DNA of 47,644 nt from a virus. A program made the translations under genes and the position numbers. Below the pieces are notes generated by a model. It was not told where the DNA came from. It made no database searches and worked only from the letters and a program-made list of their open reading frames with translations. Below, piece by piece: positions 30,701-37,545 of this stretch (position 1 is its first letter; the number at the start of each line of letters is the position of its first letter). The stretch covers positions 1-47,644 of IMG/VR virus record IMGVR_UViG_3300005086_000089. One strand, 5' to 3'.

Positions 30701-33170
30701 CATTTTTCTTTTCTTTTACCTCTTCAAAGGTTTTTTGCTCAATTTCTTCCTCGACTACCTCAGTTTCGACTGTTTCTTCCGTCTCTTCTTCCTGAACGTC
30801 CGTCTCAGCCTGCTGTTCAGTGTCTGGAGCATTTTCTTGTTCTCCTTGACCTTCAGTATTAACGTCATCAATTTCTTCGCTTAAAACTGGATTATTTTCG
30901 AGGTCAATTTGCTCTTCAGCCTGTTCCTTGTTAAATTGAGAATTTAGTATCTTAGCCTTCTTTAAAGCTTGCTCCATTTTAATAACTGCTCGTGCATAAG
31001 CATAAGCATCAGTTAATTCCATTTTTCTATTCTTTGCTTTTAGAGCTTGAGCTATGGTTAAGATTTTTCTCTCTTCCATATTTTCATTATTTACATCTAT
31101 ACCAGCTAAGTATCCGTTTCTTTCATACTGGAATATTAATTCTCTTATCTCAGGGATGTACCCATCTTTTTTAGCTCTGGAAAAAGTTTCAAGAGTTTTA
31201 ATTGGTATCCCAAGTTCTGTTGCATCGTAATCTCCTACTTTTGTAGTAGTAGTTAATTCTTCCTCTAGGTCATCAAAATCTTCAAAGGCGTAAGTTATTG
31301 CCTGGTTTTCTTCTTTAGCTTGATATTGATACCTATTTGATATTGCTTTCATATGAGCCAGTAACTCATTAACTTTTTCCTGCTGACCGTTTGTTAACTT
31401 GTAAGCTCCCTTTATTGATTCAAGAGCTCGCATATTTATTTTAATAGTCTCGTATTCTTCCCTTGACGGTAGTGCATCTTTTTTGTTTGCCATATCCTCG
31501 TAAAACTTAAGATGCTCTTCATTCTCTATTGTCTCTGTGAAATTTTTAAACTCCTGGGAGTTTTCATACTGAGACTTTTGTATTTTAGTTCCTGCGTAAT
31601 TAAAAGCTCTGGTTCCCATAGCTGTGCCAAGAGGGAACATTGACATTGTTACTAAAGACTGTTTACCAGTTTCTATTAACCTAGCTCTGTTTTCTTTTGC
31701 TGAAGCAGTTGCAATTTTCTGTCCAGTTTCTTTTTCGTGTTTTCTAGCAGAAAATTCACTACCAGCTATAGTTACAGCTTCCTGAGCTATTTCCTCAAAG
31801 ACGTTCCCAGTCAAGTTAGCAACATAATCTGTAGTAAAATTAAGGATTTTGTGCTTAGCCTTTAACTTGCCAACATTTACTCCTGCTCTTGTGAGCACGC
31901 CAACAAGACCTCGCCCTGTATGAGCGTAGGCTCCGTTAATTGCTTTTTTAAGTAAGTTAGCACCAGCTCCACCAACGCCTATTATTCCAGATACTAAAGC
32001 AAGTTCTATAAGTCCGTTTATTACACCAACACCAGTTGCATACTGTGAAGCTATTTCAGGGTCAATACCTTGCTCTATATATTCTAGGTAAGCGTGCCCT
32101 GCTTCAATCATAGCCATATGCTCAAAAGCACCTTTTCTTAACCCAAATTGTGCTCCTAATAAGGCTCCAGATGTAGCTGTCCATGGGGATGCTATTCCAC
32201 CACCGTACATAGCTCCAGCGACTCCACCAGCCATAGCATACATTAAAGCATCATCTATTCCAGCAAGCCCTGATTGAACTATTAAGGTACCCATATCTGT
32301 GATACCACCAGTAGCTCCATAAACAAATCGCTCAACTTTATTCAAGTCGTGCTTCATCCAGTCTGGGTCAAGCTCAGGATGTTCAGCCATCCACTTTTGT
32401 ATGGTTTCAAGCTGGTTGTTGTATCCGTACATTTCCCTTACAGCTTCATTAGCAAGCATGGTTTCTACTTGTTTCCTTAGAGAAGATTCCTTCATATTGT
32501 AAAAAATGTTTTCTTTACCCTCTTTAAGGTTTCTTTCTATGTTAGCTAATTTAGTGTCAAGGTCGTATATGCTTTCCTTTACCATACCATTTGTTATACT
32601 TACTTCATCATACCCAGCTTCTTCAAAAGCTTTTCTTTTTTCAGCCATTTCTTTAAAGGTCTGACCGTGATACAAGAAGTGTTCTTGTTTGATTTGCTCT
32701 CTATAACCATTGTAAGCTTGTATTGCCCTAGGGTTTACATTGTATGAAGCTTTTTCATCGTGCTTATACATAGACGGCATTTCACTTTTAGCTATAGATG
32801 GGTTACGTTCAGGAGCGTTGCTAGCTCTAAACCTAGCGTCATCTGTCCTAGCTTGCAAGCCTTCTATCTTATAATCATCCGAGCTTTTGTAATTAATCTG
32901 GTTCCGTCTATCGGTTTTTTGAGCTTCTATTTTCTGGTTTATCTTAAACCTTTCAAACTCTTCTTCCCGTTTCTTAGTATCCTTATAAACTTTTTCTAAA
33001 GCTTTTTGTCTATAGGATTCTTTTACGTTAGTTTTATAGTCCCTTACAGCACTTTGGTACTCTTCTGGGATTTCCTGACCTAAAGCCATTCTTTTTCTAA
33101 GATAAAAATTTATAAAATCATCATCTTTAGGCTTCCTGGTCTTAGGGTAGTTCTTTAAAAAGTCATCCAT
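21762..33170 (-). CDS. giant polyvalent internal/ejection protein (3802 aa)
   Basis: Order by residue: a charged N-terminus; Gly/Ala-rich hydrophobic segments at about 310-345 and 380-405; an acidic linker (about 755-830); a ParB-like domain with GHHR at about 888; and a degenerate metalloprotease-like EELVHH (about 1270, first His replaced by Glu). Further on are a MuF-like ALHGT segment at about 1383; a helical module (about 1611-1660); polyvalent-protein motifs LIDEVQSDLHG (about 2111) and YDGLAWSTGREQANRY (about 2366); and an HRFELTP...GQSMYQ ending at about 2730. The C-terminal 1000 residues are internal-virion-like, with LNPKTLIRNVVGN at about 3221 and a hydrophobic segment at about 3450-3475. 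It is probably packaged in the capsid and ejected into the host to counter defences. Start ATG 33170 has GGTGGTGAAACA upstream. Confidence 0.9.
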   Translation of the reverse strand: MDDFLKNYPKTRKPKDDDFINFYLRKRMALGQEIPEEYQSAVRDYKTNVKESYRQKALEKVYKDTKKREEEFERFKINQKIEAQKTDRRNQINYKSSDDYKIEGLQARTDDARFRASNAPERNPSIAKSEMPSMYKHDEKASYNVNPRAIQAYNGYREQIKQEHFLYHGQTFKEMAEKRKAFEEAGYDEVSITNGMVKESIYDLDTKLANIERNLKEGKENIFYNMKESSLRKQVETMLANEAVREMYGYNNQLETIQKWMAEHPELDPDWMKHDLNKVERFVYGATGGITDMGTLIVQSGLAGIDDALMYAMAGGVAGAMYGGGIASPWTATSGALLGAQFGLRKGAFEHMAMIEAGHAYLEYIEQGIDPEIASQYATGVGVINGLIELALVSGIIGVGGAGANLLKKAINGAYAHTGRGLVGVLTRAGVNVGKLKAKHKILNFTTDYVANLTGNVFEEIAQEAVTIAGSEFSARKHEKETGQKIATASAKENRARLIETGKQSLVTMSMFPLGTAMGTRAFNYAGTKIQKSQYENSQEFKNFTETIENEEHLKFYEDMANKKDALPSREEYETIKINMRALESIKGAYKLTNGQQEKVNELLAHMKAISNRYQYQAKEENQAITYAFEDFDDLEEELTTTTKVGDYDATELGIPIKTLETFSRAKKDGYIPEIRELIFQYERNGYLAGIDVNNENMEERKILTIAQALKAKNRKMELTDAYAYARAVIKMEQALKKAKILNSQFNKEQAEEQIDLENNPVLSEEIDDVNTEGQGEQENAPDTEQQAETDVQEEETEETVETEVVEEEIEQKTFEEVKEKKNAPKNIVSTPVDDMNVDTKRFQFRFDVRQDTGTTKELSGTKGWNEKYAGIITLWQDEAGDLWAVNGHHRVALAKQYGIKELNAQILSYEDYTEEEARAEGAMINIAEGNASAVDIARFMRDTGMTEEVLVSENIPPKKLRDGVALSKLHDAIFQAVATKKFNQNMAIVISNGLENKDLQYEVYKTVDTLREDKGKTITQSGLAELINQVKSSAQDTKEQISLLGMQSFTETSRYEKSQLVDATRTQLRKAKRVFKTASEEQNKERLERIGNVIDVEANAQMASEAELAEMFLDASVYRPGSELSEAFNELAQKYKEASSNEKAKLKKEAYNTLIQMIEEGNIKTEKDVLQNAFQIKEPLAVKGDEIQNNDITDVIEKAKNNPVFNGVEIVYNASKKLVKGSELNDNSKGYARQNPDKQFQITGEYNYEGNGRGQVLLYEGATRDTVLEELVHHIQFGLEEIDPALYSAMVDWIANAERMAENIGIEVPNSFELFAQVLVFSEMGYATENQQLADLIALPDALVENFRDVMGKEFYDAVKGREYSKLAKEEKILDVEKGKKSGMALHGTRYSTEHSANNSPLLDNYKYRENEKNYTQINSEAQWKIVSNRHNERTSIQTYLGTKTGMFSERIYIDVHTVAEGIKGGILKNSKESLVYSQKYNKVSSEITNGVFDEYDPYNKMTIAVDAYGDAFFTQGEAIYDALVGAGYTQIPVEIDYYDGSERIEGAFYPDKVVEASNKVIPAPEVVFDFNQRFSTELGKQESFDIFVSEGKGQQTLFQMKPIEQHSYIMHGFYSKLIRLIDSKFQGRRFKASDLLALIEKPENGIKDDEIRFSGIREYLTERIMDNGYVYMDDIKNEDETIKILGLKNFLKQNYPNIKVYRKGYFSKMKAKDYDFTGEISIKDNSDTLSIYDGTKYVTEVSKHRYYSKLENTLSYLSRAYSPGERRFLTRGIVLMKNMTNHPLGILGEIFEANEKYKNGSMETNEKTVEFLDTKLLRYFDDGIKLKSQRFTVLSELKSLERLIGEATGEYTQLSSWYLQENKERLLKIDKKTSSLAMRLDVFSQTDFEKSYQKLQSEHWRENLGELLHADFGRFEVLKGNDSQNYYNKQVNKRPLEYVFETYDWLNRFNNGNDGIAYPQPVLDEAKELENNFHQIILEMASYIFQKGSNSPGLVNSILDYTFIEGRTFNEFLETKPEFFVDAFKNLNDMIDTGETKEDKVYKTLGYEAYGKPRYEQWAYDLGDNYREFLFTLPKAFKFNTNHWDRDDIIAHARTKDIKIEGKKYLLIDEVQSDLHGSQVARKRNFEKKAISGIRASNYVAEFFGGYGKLDTGVPLSDNNNYVPMDVARDIVSRFFDDFTGYRETVSVEGINGESNEYSSRQAPIVRINKERYTYFQRLLKETLGATDEQILKFMTEKLMLEKRGNDVSLGEATTKINITKRGYEKQHIVDVYKNYTDHYSYYLYDVLRDFMIENDMYSSEKYELLMNRAEGLYDEMGMEALEELREVALSVADVTSPLPVAPYKSAWQEMVIKQLVNLAVESEYDGLAWSTGREQANRYKINKHVNDVRLSHLFLSSDTFDVKGYHISGLELRLLTDNGDVTFTYETRDGKFYRGGKSLDDYVGKDYADRIREEIEKKKKLFSEYAKVQSDEFYNLQNQDDSTFQIDKLKSSFNNSLTNTELFTLTNQFSDFYEDTTFTEEEIDALKRGIFARPNILPAVHIVANAERLGFDIESIRIAKEKYDETGFLTDLATSLIRDMGSEKTIAFIEAYKKKDPKFEKYLDELEKLGSLEKVREVGIALMYRVYVDEGKAIRKRKDELKNILYAPFSIPEFMANEKGKSTIYDEIMVQNFNKLNKSNKWNGKYDFVKIADVSPGQEEHVAIQEVYDGFRPEILNEEEVGDYFVHRFELTPKSYDRIKKYGQSMYQAKEVKGEGQGDTGELSFMETVANMDGISQEFKDLINSKKWTYEVKHNSETMLEALYILNEEGEEAVMDWILGNQPGTTVMFMAGQLLISKMSQNHETMDRSLLLLERMSQKANNMGQGIQILSAMGRLSPATLVRRLEKTIEDTYTPKEEIDLRTKSQKVRDIIDKINANALTELSIGNWLNKIIKMQPEEMLSRRVLATLSEKTPEDNPIKMMVDTLFKLAKEEVPLEQKVVTKDPLEFIVEAIKNRDRYREVWKLAKRQLEENILKDNEEALAKLQPFFEFTLDKTFPQSRLRQTVKQELKTLEINIADIVKQHYTQQNSVKKSLAEELIKRAGLEDVEAMLLEDYIYKEMDRLTREEKERQLKRIFADKKPKKESPTIDQRIIELSNLGAFTHRQYKHLIAEKLGMQFADEDTINTIHTMAQNIQTMEDGRAKDVEVAKMIDIMSAQIEPSMWQKIDLFQTMMQLLNPKTLIRNVVGNAGFSLAEYISDQVAVPLDKFASMITKTDRTKFFTPGQKASTQWKGFKKGISLGFEDAVKGIDTTSLDTQYDLPKSRVFREGILADLELLLNVGLRVTDRGSYIQAFEDELRELMLMEGVSKPTPEMLEYAHHKGLYRTFQDANLISDMAVKTKQLLSHIGKDGFGVGSFLLKYPKTPANLIARGVDYTFVNAGIQVFKMIQQARKGELTLYSKKAMVEGIARGVTGTVAVGLGYVLARAGVISGTPDDEEPWRISSFRRSLGLRDYSINIDALIRWVSSGLRESQIEPQPGDTYMTYDWFQPSAISIAMGADMYRQEQLKDVVSTGLGAVASGANTLIQQPLLQGITDVLSARSLEEGVMNFSEGILSSFTPTLFSQMAYLIDPTVRNPRDMESNLKTALNLSIKKIPFLSQTLPAYYDQFGNKSEYDFGSSFFEGLEGTFGTKFFNSFFAPAIMGEFNPTVEEEKVLNLIRNTGESRHVPKYLDKKWTVQTWQNQEKTPVDVVLTPEEYEELSKWAGEQAKIRYREEIERYGLGTLDDYEQVDILNDILNDVRQGVRDKIIEMRGYEPY

Positions 33171-33188
33171 TGTTTCACCACCAATCTA

Positions 33189-34544
33189 TTATTCATCATA
33201 AACTTTGCTCATTTCATATTCTAATTGTTTAAATCCTACATCCGTACCGTATAAGTCTCTTATAGCTTTGTTCCCCATAGCTATTGCATTGAGTCTTTCC
33301 TGTTCTTCTATATAAGGCTTGTACAATCTTTGGTATGAAGGCTTTCTTTCAAGCATGTCTAGTTTAAAAGCCATCTCAAATTGCGATTTAATACTTTTAT
33401 CGGACATATAAAACTCATCGTAAATCCTATCAACTAGTCCGTCTATGTATTCAATCTTTTCAGTTTCTCCGTAGTAGTCCCACGCACTCCTTCTGCCAGC
33501 TTCCTTAGCGTCAATTATTGAAACGTCCTCACCAAAAGTTTTTCTTATATATTCCATTTCTTCACTTGTTAAGTAATCTTCTTCAGATGCTTCAGGAGCT
33601 AAAGAGCTTAATCTTTGTTGCAGGTCAAATTCTATATCTGCTCTAGCCTGTATAAGACCTAATTCTCTTTGGTAATCTCTTTGAGCCTGTTCCTCGGCAA
33701 TTTTCATTTCAGCTTCCAGTTGTTTTAAGTAGTAGTCGTACTCTTCCTTCATAAGCATTAATTCCTGGGATGGAGTTCCTGGAGCTAGTCCTAGGATTGC
33801 TGAATCCTCGTTAGTAACGTAACCAAGAGTATTAGTTCTATCCCAAGCCCTATCAATTTCTCTTTGAATCTCGTCGAGCTGTGCATTGTATCTACCTACT
33901 TCGTACTCAAATTGCTGGTACTTCTGATTTACCGTATTTAAGTACCTACTATATTCGATATCGTCCATGGTTAATAGTGTGTTCAATTTATCCATACTCA
34001 TATTATATTTATCTAAATACTTCTGGTAGGCGAGACTTTCAAATTGAGCCATGTTAGCACTAGCTTCAGACATGTATTTAGCCTGCTGTTGGGATGCAAC
34101 TGTTTGACTCCAACTGTTAGGCATGCCACCAGTAGCACTACTCATGGTAGCTAGAGAATTAGTGAACGCTTCTTCACCTAACGTAGTCATCTGCTGTAAA
34201 TAAGCCTGGTACGATGGGTCTCTGTTAGGGTCATAGCTAAAATCATCGTAGTTTAATATATCAGACAGCGTATCTTTTATTAAATCTTTATAGCTACTGT
34301 CGTAAGGGTCGATTGTTGGAATGTCTGGATATGTAGGAGAAGCAGGTTGTATCTGTGGTATTGTAGGGTCGTTTTCAATCTTCTCCATCTCATAAATGCT
34401 TTCAGTAGCTGTCTCAACCTTATCTGCATAGTCTTGAACTACTGGGTCTGGGTCATTTTTCAAAGTATCAACTGTTTTAACGACAGTAGGATAATCTGGT
34501 TCTGGTTCTGGGAATATAGGTCTACCGTTTATATCTAATCTCAT
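33189..34544 (-). CDS. internal virion protein (451 aa)
   Basis: The protein is long, charged and helical. It has a Pro/Tyr/Asp-rich N-terminus (PEPEPDYPTVVKTVDTLKNDPDP), a central helical region (YMSEASANMAQFESLAYQKYLDKY and repeats of Gln/Glu/Tyr), and a C-terminal region of RADIEFDLQQRLSSLAPEASEEDY. The size and position, directly before the giant protein and after the tail stabilisation gene, match the small internal virion proteins of podoviruses (T7 gp14/gp15-like, P22 gp7/gp16-like). The ATG at 34544 has AAGTGAGGTGAGATT upstream. It is probably ejected with the DNA and forms part of the trans-envelope channel (inference). Confidence 0.72.
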   Translation of the reverse strand: MRLDINGRPIFPEPEPDYPTVVKTVDTLKNDPDPVVQDYADKVETATESIYEMEKIENDPTIPQIQPASPTYPDIPTIDPYDSSYKDLIKDTLSDILNYDDFSYDPNRDPSYQAYLQQMTTLGEEAFTNSLATMSSATGGMPNSWSQTVASQQQAKYMSEASANMAQFESLAYQKYLDKYNMSMDKLNTLLTMDDIEYSRYLNTVNQKYQQFEYEVGRYNAQLDEIQREIDRAWDRTNTLGYVTNEDSAILGLAPGTPSQELMLMKEEYDYYLKQLEAEMKIAEEQAQRDYQRELGLIQARADIEFDLQQRLSSLAPEASEEDYLTSEEMEYIRKTFGEDVSIIDAKEAGRRSAWDYYGETEKIEYIDGLVDRIYDEFYMSDKSIKSQFEMAFKLDMLERKPSYQRLYKPYIEEQERLNAIAMGNKAIRDLYGTDVGFKQLEYEMSKVYDE

Positions 34545-34557
34545 AATCTCACCTCAC

Positions 34558-35889
34558 TTAGTTAGTAGTATAATAATCGTTTTTAATCTGTTTATCGCTT
34601 CTAAAGCTGTATTCAACCATTCCTGATACAATTGACTTGCCGACGCCTTTGACTTTTATTTGGAACCGACTGAGCCTGCCCGTTTTAACGAGACAATATA
34701 TCTCTTTATAAGAATCATCATCGTAATGGTTATATATCTCAAGCCTTTTAAATTCTCCACCGTTCGAGCTTAAGAAAACCTCTACTGTAGAAGCTGTTTC
34801 CATCTTAGCTTTAATCTTTACATTGCTTACTGATTTTTTAAAGAAGCTGTTCATGTCAAATTCTTTTGTAGTAAACTCCCATTCTATATCATCGTAACTT
34901 CCACTGTTAAATTTCCAAATCTTCCCTGAGCTGTCTAGTGCATAAACCGTCCTCTCAATCTCAGTAAAAGCTACTACATCTAGGTCATCTTCTGGAAGCC
35001 ACGTCATTGTCCTTAAATCAAACATATATAATTTATTATTAATACCATTATTGTTAAATAGATAAAACCTTCTGCCATCTGAGACTAGAGCAGAATCTAC
35101 ATAGGTCTCATCAAGCTCATCACTTACTAATTTAGGTACTCCACCTGTATATTGCTTCACTCCGTCTTTATCAACGAACAACAAATATCCGTTACCCTCG
35201 GCAACGGCTCTCTGGTCGGTTATTCCGAACTTACCAACATCAACGGTCTTAAACTGGGAAGGATATGCCCCGTAAAGTTCCGTCATGTAATCTGATTTAA
35301 AAAATATTACATGGTCTTGAAAGGTATAAATACCCGTAAAATCTCCTTTTGTTACAACGTCAACAGCCCAAGAGTCATCTTCTTCACCTGAAAAATCTTC
35401 CCAGGATTTAAAGTCTCCCCACTTTGAACCTCTTATAGAATCACCTTTACAGCCAAAAACTCTATTGTAATGAGTGGTTACATAGTCCAAATCTGGAGCC
35501 GTAAAAGAACCAAAGGTATCGTAATCTACGTTAGCTGAGTTGTAGCAGTAGTATTTCTTGTCTGGGAATATTACTATATGCCCGTTAAAATCTACCATTG
35601 ATTTTTTACCAGCTGTTACAGTTCCTTTTAAGACACCATCATAATAAAAATTAGTACCGTCTACCCAGGCTAATTTGCCACCAGCAGAGAATAAGTCTTG
35701 TGGGTCTGATAATGTGTAGCCTAAATCCTCTCTAGGAAGCCTAGGAGATATTTTAGGTAAAGTTTCTGAGCCAATATTTATTCCGTCTGCAATCTGCTCG
35801 TCACGGATGTTCTCTCTTCTGTTCAACCCTACGAATTGCAAGGGCTGTATATCTATCTTTAATGGGTTAGCTCCAGTAACTAAAGGCAT
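34558..35889 (-). CDS. tail nozzle/stabilisation protein, P22 gp10-like (443 aa)
   Basis: Residues 1-50 (PLVTGANPLKIDIQPLQFVGLNRRENIRDEQIADGINIGS) resemble the start of short-tail stabilisation proteins. A beta-propeller-like stretch follows (KSMVDFNGHIVIFPDKKYY, HYNRVFGCKGDSIRGSKWGDFKSWEDFSG, GITDQRAVAEGNGYLLFVDKDGVKQYTGG, LYMFDLRTMTWLPEDDLDVVAFTE). The last 130 residues form another beta domain (ASTVEVFLSSNGGEFKRLEIY). The length is near P22 gp10 (about 470). It probably closes the DNA exit channel below the adaptor. The ATG at 35889 has GGAGATGATAAT upstream. Confidence 0.78.
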   Translation of the reverse strand: MPLVTGANPLKIDIQPLQFVGLNRRENIRDEQIADGINIGSETLPKISPRLPREDLGYTLSDPQDLFSAGGKLAWVDGTNFYYDGVLKGTVTAGKKSMVDFNGHIVIFPDKKYYCYNSANVDYDTFGSFTAPDLDYVTTHYNRVFGCKGDSIRGSKWGDFKSWEDFSGEEDDSWAVDVVTKGDFTGIYTFQDHVIFFKSDYMTELYGAYPSQFKTVDVGKFGITDQRAVAEGNGYLLFVDKDGVKQYTGGVPKLVSDELDETYVDSALVSDGRRFYLFNNNGINNKLYMFDLRTMTWLPEDDLDVVAFTEIERTVYALDSSGKIWKFNSGSYDDIEWEFTTKEFDMNSFFKKSVSNVKIKAKMETASTVEVFLSSNGGEFKRLEIYNHYDDDSYKEIYCLVKTGRLSRFQIKVKGVGKSIVSGMVEYSFRSDKQIKNDYYTTN

Positions 35890-35893
35890 ATTA

Positions 35894-36508
35894 TCATCTC
35901 CAAATCTTAGGGTTTTTTCTCAGCTCAGATGTAGTCTCAGGTCTTGTCCTAGCTAAATATTGAAATAGCTCTGTTTCTGCTGAGTTGTAGTACATAGCAT
36001 AGTTGTTAGCTAATGCAAAATCTTTATTATAAACACAATATCTGTTTAAAAGTGCAAAGTGATATAAGTCCTTCCACCTGTTCCCAAAGTCCTCAACAAT
36101 GTCTAAAGTCGCTGTGTCCGTGTTGTCTACGGTCTTTTCAGACGGCTGATAAAGGTAAGTTATCTCGATACCAGCAGTTTCACTCGTAACAGGTTCAGGG
36201 TCTATAACTATATTGTCGCCATCTTCGTAATAAGTGTATGTATAATTTTCTTCTACTGTCATCTTTTTGTATTCTATTCCGTCAATAACAAGTTTCTGTA
36301 TGCTGTCAAAGTCGAAATCTTCAGAAGCTAGAGAATATGTATCCTGTTCTGCAACCAGGTCTATTGTAGCTGTTTCAAACTTTAAGAACTTAAGGTTAGA
36401 ATAAAAGTCTAATTCTACGTTTCTTATTACATCTATTTTTTCATCTAAAGGCAAGCTGGATTCAACCCACCTATCTGCCCTTTCAATCGCTTCGCTTACT
36501 AACACCAT
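35894..36508 (-). CDS. head-tail adaptor (tail tubular A / P22 gp4-like) (204 aa)
   Basis: I chose the ATG at 36508 because GAGGAAGG lies 6-8 bases upstream; a GTG two codons earlier overlaps the Shine-Dalgarno. The protein is largely helical at the N-terminus (VSEAIERADRWVESSLPLDEKIDVIRNVELDFYSNLKFL), with a central beta-insert (EYKKMTVEENYTYTYYEDGDNIVIDPEPVTS), and then a helix FGNRWKDLYHFALLNRYCVYN. This is the order expected for T7 gp11/P22 gp4 adaptors beneath the portal. It is followed at once by the stabilisation protein gene. Confidence 0.76.
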   Translation of the reverse strand: MVLVSEAIERADRWVESSLPLDEKIDVIRNVELDFYSNLKFLKFETATIDLVAEQDTYSLASEDFDFDSIQKLVIDGIEYKKMTVEENYTYTYYEDGDNIVIDPEPVTSETAGIEITYLYQPSEKTVDNTDTATLDIVEDFGNRWKDLYHFALLNRYCVYNKDFALANNYAMYYNSAETELFQYLARTRPETTSELRKNPKIWR

Positions 36509-36647
36509 TATCACCTTCCTCGGCTTTTTGAACGGCTCTAACTATTTCCAAAAAAGCAATAGCTTCAGTCGTACCTTTTACTTGAACTCTTTCAAGAAAT
36601 ATTAAAAGGTTTTTGTGTGATTCTTTATCTAATTTTATTATTTTCAT
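36483..36647 (-). CDS. small hypothetical protein in tail block (54 aa)
   Basis: The ATG at 36647 is preceded by GAGGTGGATT, and the stop TGA (36483-36485) lies 26 bases inside the next gene. The protein is mostly helical (KIIKLDKESHKNLLIFLERVQVKGTTEAIAFLEIVRAVQKAEEGD) with a short basic C-terminus (SKRSD). It fills the otherwise empty space between the FN3-domain protein and the adaptor. The reading frame, the Shine-Dalgarno and the coupling to the next gene make it real. Function unknown, perhaps an assembly chaperone. Confidence 0.68.
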   Translation of the reverse strand: MKIIKLDKESHKNLLIFLERVQVKGTTEAIAFLEIVRAVQKAEEGDNGVSKRSD

Positions 36648-36656
36648 AATCCACCT

Positions 36657-37532
36657 CTATATCTTAGCATTTATAGCGTTTTTTAAACTGTTAAACCTTT
36701 CTGCGATTACATCATCCCCACTCGATACTTGAGCATAGCTATAACCTAACCCGTTTATAGCTAAAACTGCTTCATTATAGTATAGTGCTTTAAAGTTGTC
36801 CCCACTCGTAGGATTGTCACCATTGAAATTCCCAAAGGTATAATTGCTTAATCCATTGTGAACCCTAATTGCATTTATCCTATCTAAGAAAGCTTGCCAT
36901 TCAGCAGGGCTTATACTGAACGGATATCCACTTGCTACCGTAGACCACCAAGCCCAAGGGGTTACTGGAGCAGGGTCAGTATAAAAATCTATCAACATTA
37001 CAACAAGAGAATCGTCATACCCAGTACCACTAACATAACAATAAACAGCATAATGAGTATCAGGGTCTAAATTTTCAAATGTTACATCAGAACTTCCTCT
37101 ATTTATAGTCTGTTCATAAGATATTTCTCCGTAAACTTTTATTAAGAAATGGTATATATCAGCTCCACTAACAGAAGTACAATCTACATAAACCGAATCA
37201 TAGTCTTTACTATGACTTACATATGATGGAGCAGACAGTTGAGGTAGGTCTGTTGTGAAAGTTCCAGTAGTGCCACTCCAAAACATTACCGTTCTGTCAG
37301 CGTTCCACACTTCAGCGTATCCTTGACACTCAGTTCCTGAAGGTAGACCAGTTATATATTTATAGCCACCAGAAGAATAAGCAGGCAAGGTAGTCCAGGC
37401 GTCTTGCTGTCCACCACTGTATAATACAGCCCAATAAACATCTCTTTCATAAGCATGTGTATCGTCAAGACCTGAAAGAGTTAGCTTTACTTGACTATCG
37501 GTTACCGATGAATACGTTAGTGATACAGCCAT
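36657..37532 (-). CDS. FN3/Ig-like tail protein (291 aa)
   Basis: Residues 1-95 (SLTYSSVTDSQVKLTLSGLDDTHAYERDVYWAVLYSG, then YITGLPSGTECQGYAEVW) and 100-190 (SAPSYVSHSKDYDSVYVDCTSVSGADIYHFLIKVYG, then FENLDPDTHYAVYCYVSG) are two fibronectin-III-like beta sandwiches. The last 90 residues (WAWWSTVASGYPFSISPAEWQAFLDRINAIR and VSSGDDVIAERFNSLKNAINAKI) form a separate helical module with two similar helices. FN3 domains on phage tails bind cell-surface polymers weakly. The ATG at 37532 has AAGGTGGTGGGATAA upstream. Confidence 0.8.
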   Translation of the reverse strand: MAVSLTYSSVTDSQVKLTLSGLDDTHAYERDVYWAVLYSGGQQDAWTTLPAYSSGGYKYITGLPSGTECQGYAEVWNADRTVMFWSGTTGTFTTDLPQLSAPSYVSHSKDYDSVYVDCTSVSGADIYHFLIKVYGEISYEQTINRGSSDVTFENLDPDTHYAVYCYVSGTGYDDSLVVMLIDFYTDPAPVTPWAWWSTVASGYPFSISPAEWQAFLDRINAIRVHNGLSNYTFGNFNGDNPTSGDNFKALYYNEAVLAINGLGYSYAQVSSGDDVIAERFNSLKNAINAKI

Positions 37533-37545
37533 TTATCCCACCACC

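Noticed and set aside
21762-33170. Numerous + strand frames opposite the giant gene
   Set aside because: They are shadows of the giant reading frame without ribosome sites or recognisable domains.
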